Assembly (NCBI RefSeq): GCF_014493765.1
Contig: NZ_JACTVJ010000012.1
Coordinates: 124,001 to 188,000, forward strand
Direction of reading: 5' to 3'
DNA length: 64,000 nucleotides
Source: Streptomyces polyasparticus
GTDB taxonomy: Bacteria > Actinomycetota > Actinomycetes > Streptomycetales > Streptomycetaceae
Shown one piece after another: positions 61,320 through 64,000 of this stretch. Each line of letters opens with the position of its first letter. Position 1 is the first letter of the stretch. The translations under genes were made by a program, and so were the position numbers. The notes below the pieces were generated by a model. The model was not told the origin of the DNA, searched no databases, and saw nothing but the letters and a program-made list of their open reading frames with translations.

Positions 61320-61371
61320 CCTCAATCCCCACCCTCAATCCCCACCCTCAATCCCCACCCTCAATCCCCCA
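61320..61371. repeat. Four tandem copies of CCTCAATCCCCAC
   Basis: Perfect 13-bp units except for the last base of the fourth. Confidence 0.88.
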
Positions 61372-61519
61372 CCCGCACGCCCCTTCGACCAGGCCACCCC
61401 ACCCCCCACCACGACCCGCCAGGTACTTTCGTTTAGCAAACAACCGGCACCATCCCCCTCCCGTTACGGGAGTGTGACCAAGGCCCCCCTTGTCACACCC
61501 GAGCGGTTGCCACAGAGTT

Positions 61520-61548
61520 ATGTATGCGCTTACAGACAGCGCATACAT
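61520..61548. promoter_or_regulatory. Perfect palindrome before the sugar ABC operon
   Basis: ATGTATGCGCT and AGCGCATACAT are exact complements separated by TACAGAC, 27 bp ahead of the binding-protein start. It shares ATGCGCTT with the operator of the lacI-like gene at 55799, so a LacI-family repressor is likely. Confidence 0.7.
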
Positions 61549-61574
61549 CGGAAACGCTCAAGGAGGAGCCCTCC

Positions 61575-62822
61575 ATGACCCGCGCCGCCACCAAAGCTGC
61601 CGTGGCCCTCACGTTGGCGTCCGCGCTGACCCTTACCGCCTGCGGCGGCTCGGACGGTTCACAAGTCTCGGCCGACTCGAAGCAGACGCTGAGCGTGTGG
61701 GCGATGGGCACCGAGGGCGAGAAGCTCGCCGATGTCGCGAAGGTCTACGAGAAGGCCAACCCGAACATCCAGGTGAAGGTCACCCCGATCGGCTGGGACG
61801 TCGCCCACCAGAAGCTGGTCGCCGCCGCCGCTGCGGGCAAGCTGCCCGACGTGATGCAGATGGGCGGCAGCTACATGACCGAGTTCGCGGACATGGGCGC
61901 CCTCGAGCCCGTCGACACCAAGACCTTCCAGGAGAAGGACTTCTTCCCGGCCGGCTGGAAGCAGAGCCAGTACGAGGGCGAGACGTACGGCGTGCCGTGG
62001 TACGTCGACACCCGGGTCCTCTTCTACCGCACCGATCTCGCGCAGAAGGCGGGCATCGACAAGGCCCCGGCCACGATGGCGGAGCTGCAGCAGGCCGCAC
62101 AGAAGTACAAGGACAATGCCGGGACCAAGTGGGGTCTTTCGATCCAGCCCGGCGGACTCGACACCGTGCAGAGCTTCTACCAGTTCCTGTACTCCGCCGG
62201 CGGCGAGATCGTCACGCAGGACGGCAAGGCCGTCGCCAACAGTCCTGCCGCCGTCAAGGCCCTGGAGAACTACGCCAGTTACTTCGACAAGGGCCTGAGC
62301 GAGAAGTCGGTGCGTCCCGGTTACGACGTCACCAAGGACTTCAACAACGGCTCCGTGCCGATGTTCTTCGGCGGCCCCTGGATCATGGGCCTGATCGACG
62401 AGAACTACCCGGACCTGAAGGGCAAGTGGGCCGTCGCCAACGTGCCCACCGACGAGTCCTCCAGCGCCATGGCGGGCGGCTCGGCCCTCACGATCTCCGC
62501 GGACAGCGAGCACAAGGCCGCCGCGCAGGAGTTCATCAAGTACCTCACGGACGCGAAGGGCCAGGCCGACTGGTACGAGCGCACCAAGGACCTCCCGGCC
62601 AACGTGAACGCCTGGAAGTCGGGCGACCTCGCCTCCGACCCGGCCATGCAGGTCTGGAAGACCCAGATGGAGTCGGCCAAGGCCTCGCCGGCCCAGCCCA
62701 AGTGGACCGAGATCACCTCGAAGATCGACACCGCGATCGAGAAGGCCGTCCAGGGCAAGGCCTCCGCGAAGAGCGCGCTCGACGCCGCCAACGGCGAGAT
62801 CGAGGGCCTCGTGGCGAAGTAG
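61575..62822 (+). CDS. Sugar ABC transporter substrate-binding lipoprotein
   Basis: A 415-residue protein with a lipoprotein signal (VALTLASALTLTACGG; lipobox LTAC) and the SBP_bac_1 fold: TLSVWAMGTEGEKLADVAKV, DVMQMGGSYMTEFADMGALE, YGVPWYVDTRVLFYRTD, MFFGGPWIMGLI. AAGGAGGAG precedes ATG 61575. It is the first gene of the operon; the bound sugar is unknown (cluster 1 family binds oligosaccharides). Confidence 0.93.
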   Translation: MTRAATKAAVALTLASALTLTACGGSDGSQVSADSKQTLSVWAMGTEGEKLADVAKVYEKANPNIQVKVTPIGWDVAHQKLVAAAAAGKLPDVMQMGGSYMTEFADMGALEPVDTKTFQEKDFFPAGWKQSQYEGETYGVPWYVDTRVLFYRTDLAQKAGIDKAPATMAELQQAAQKYKDNAGTKWGLSIQPGGLDTVQSFYQFLYSAGGEIVTQDGKAVANSPAAVKALENYASYFDKGLSEKSVRPGYDVTKDFNNGSVPMFFGGPWIMGLIDENYPDLKGKWAVANVPTDESSSAMAGGSALTISADSEHKAAAQEFIKYLTDAKGQADWYERTKDLPANVNAWKSGDLASDPAMQVWKTQMESAKASPAQPKWTEITSKIDTAIEKAVQGKASAKSALDAANGEIEGLVAK

Positions 62823-62883
62823 CCGCCTCGCGACGTCACTCACCACCCCCGGCACCGCAGGCCGGAAGCCCGAAGGACGGACC

Positions 62884-63858
62884 ATGTCCACCACGACACC
62901 CACTCCCGCCAAGTCCGGGGCCGTCAAGGCCCCGGGCGGCGGCCCCGACCGCAGCGACGGTCGGCGCAGAAGGCGCTCGACGGGGAAGCAGAACCTGGCC
63001 GGCTGGCTGTTCTCCACCCCGTTCCTGGTGCTGTTCGGCGTCTTCATGCTCTTCCCGATCCTCGCGACGCTCCTGATGAGCTTCACCGACTTCGGGCAGC
63101 GGCATGTGAGGCGCCCGCTGGACGCCGAGTTCATCGGCTTCGAGAACTACGTGAAGCTGTTCGGCGACGAGCAGTTCCTCAAGGCCCTGTTCAACACGGC
63201 CTACTTCGTGGTCGTCGGGGTACCGCTGACCATCGGGCTCGGCCTGCTCGTCGCGGTGCTGCTCAACAACGGCATCGACCGGGCCCGCACCTTCTTCCGC
63301 GTCGGCTTCTACGCTCCCGTGGTCACGACGATCGTCGCCGTGGCGATCGTGTGGCGTTTCGTCCTCGATCCGTCCGACGGGCTCATCGCCGGCCTCGGCG
63401 ACGAACTCGGCTTCACAGCACCGGACTTCCTCGGCTCGGAGACCTGGGCCATGCCGTCCCTGATCGCGATGGCGGTGTGGCGCAACCTCGGCACCGTCAT
63501 GGTCTTGATGATCGCGGGTCTGCAGGCCATCCCGCAGGAGGTGCGCGAGGCGGCCCGGCTCGACGGGGCGAACGCCTGGCAGGAGCTGCGCCGCATCACG
63601 GTGCCGCTGCTTCGCCCGACGCTCCTGTACGCCACGGTGATCACGACCATCGGCTACCTCAACGTCTTCGAGGAGCCCTTCGTGATGACGCAGGGCGGCC
63701 CTTCGGACGCCACGCTCACCGTGTCCCTCGACATGTACAAGCAGGGCTTCAGCTTCTTCAACATGGGCTACGCGAGCGCCATGGCGTATGTCCTCTTCGT
63801 GGTGATCATGGCCATCACGGTGCTGCAGCTGCGACTGATGAAGGACAACACGAAATGA
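62884..63858 (+). CDS. Sugar ABC transporter permease (MalF type)
   Basis: A 324-residue, six-helix permease. First helix AGWLFSTPFLVLFGVFMLFP; the EAA loop that contacts the ATPase is EVREAARLDGANAWQELRRI followed by TVPLLRP. It lies 61 bp after the binding protein and overlaps the next gene by ATGA. Confidence 0.93.
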   Translation: MSTTTPTPAKSGAVKAPGGGPDRSDGRRRRRSTGKQNLAGWLFSTPFLVLFGVFMLFPILATLLMSFTDFGQRHVRRPLDAEFIGFENYVKLFGDEQFLKALFNTAYFVVVGVPLTIGLGLLVAVLLNNGIDRARTFFRVGFYAPVVTTIVAVAIVWRFVLDPSDGLIAGLGDELGFTAPDFLGSETWAMPSLIAMAVWRNLGTVMVLMIAGLQAIPQEVREAARLDGANAWQELRRITVPLLRPTLLYATVITTIGYLNVFEEPFVMTQGGPSDATLTVSLDMYKQGFSFFNMGYASAMAYVLFVVIMAITVLQLRLMKDNTK

Positions 63859-64000
63859 GCGCCGCACCCACCGTCGCACCCGCCACCGCCCCGGACGGCA
63901 ACAGGCAGGTCACCGGCCCGAGCCGCCCCCGGCGCCAGGGCCGCGTGAGCAAGCCGGTCCTGTACGTGGTCGCCTCGCTCGGTCTCCTGGTGATGGCCAC
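63855..64000 (+). CDS. Second sugar ABC permease (MalG type), partial
   Basis: Only 48 residues fall inside the window: a polar N-terminus MSAAPTVAPATAPDGNRQVT then the first helix starting PVLYVVASLGLLVMA. Its ATGA overlap with the MalF-type gene and position identify it as the second permease. Confidence 0.8.
   Translation, partial: MSAAPTVAPATAPDGNRQVTGPSRPRRQGRVSKPVLYVVASLGLLVMA

Larger units (their letters stand above)
60508..61519. other. Repeat-rich stretch without credible genes
   Basis: About 1 kb with no convincing coding frame. It contains GAGCCCGGAT-type short repeats (60806-60930), four degenerate 58-60-bp units with GGCAGTCCGGTCC (starting about 61041, 61099, 61157, 61217) and four 13-bp units (61320-61371). 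Confidence 0.55.

Noticed and set aside
60790-61338. 182-codon minus-strand frame over the 58-60-bp repeats
   Set aside because: Open because of repetitive GC-rich DNA; low-complexity product with no family pattern or start signal.

Overview
The window is high-GC actinobacterial DNA, almost certainly a Streptomyces chromosome: strong third-position GC bias, many GTG/TTG starts behind GGAGG-type ribosome sites, and typical families (NsdA-like TPR regulator, GAF/PucR regulators, LitR, ECF sigma factors, SUKH-3, MMPL). The gene content (catabolic islands, secreted hydrolases, insertion sequences, repeat-rich gaps) looks like accessory rather than core chromosome. All calls come from reading the sequence; no database search was run.

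Layout. 0-11.6 kb: a cut-off LuxR-type ATPase regulator, a fused indolepyruvate ferredoxin oxidoreductase divergent from an Lrp/AsnC regulator, an acyl-CoA ligase, and a GAF/PucR regulator followed by an ACS-family transporter and a secreted type-B carboxylesterase. 11.6-20.7 kb: TetR/NAD(P)H-FMN reductase/DHA2 exporter with a palindromic operator, a small ABM-like protein, a secreted GH18-type protein, a frameshifted RibD/DHFR-like gene next to an AraC regulator, a MarR regulator and a Rossmann/SRPBCC protein. 20.9-27.4 kb: an MMPL exporter whose promoter contains a MarR-like dyad, then a probable light-response locus: photolyase, B12-binding LitR, and two ECF sigma factors. 27.5-29.8 kb: an unusual OMP decarboxylase, an unknown protein, and a secreted lipase.

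29.94-54.1 kb is bracketed by two apparently identical IS5-family (IS427-type) elements in the same orientation, each flanked by CTAG. Between them are a NAT_N/GNAT_C acyltransferase, a TIM-barrel aldolase plus epimerase pair, a probable hydroxyproline catabolic operon (epimerase, DapA-like deaminase, three-subunit D-hydroxyproline dehydrogenase, XRE-cupin regulator), a HEAT-repeat protein with a MerR-HEAT regulator, and a sugar-acid/polyuronate cluster (MHS transporter, secreted beta-propeller protein, IclR regulator, SDR, DapA-like aldolase, enolase-superfamily dehydratase, KDPG-type aldolase, KDG-type kinase). The right-hand copy sits inside a degenerate IS256-family element.

54.5-64 kb: STAS protein, GNAT, LacI regulator with its own operator, SUKH-3 protein, HAD phosphatase, CE7-type esterase, a roughly 3-kb stretch rich in tandem repeats with one nonsense-interrupted small gene, and the start of a sugar ABC transporter operon (binding protein, two permeases) behind a perfect 11-bp-arm palindrome.

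No tRNA, rRNA or CRISPR array was seen. The most distinctive items are the IS-bracketed catabolic island, the HEAT/MerR-HEAT pair with its operator, the light-response locus with its repeated TGCA-type motifs, and a 16-bp motif shared by the transporter and iclR promoters of the sugar-acid cluster.
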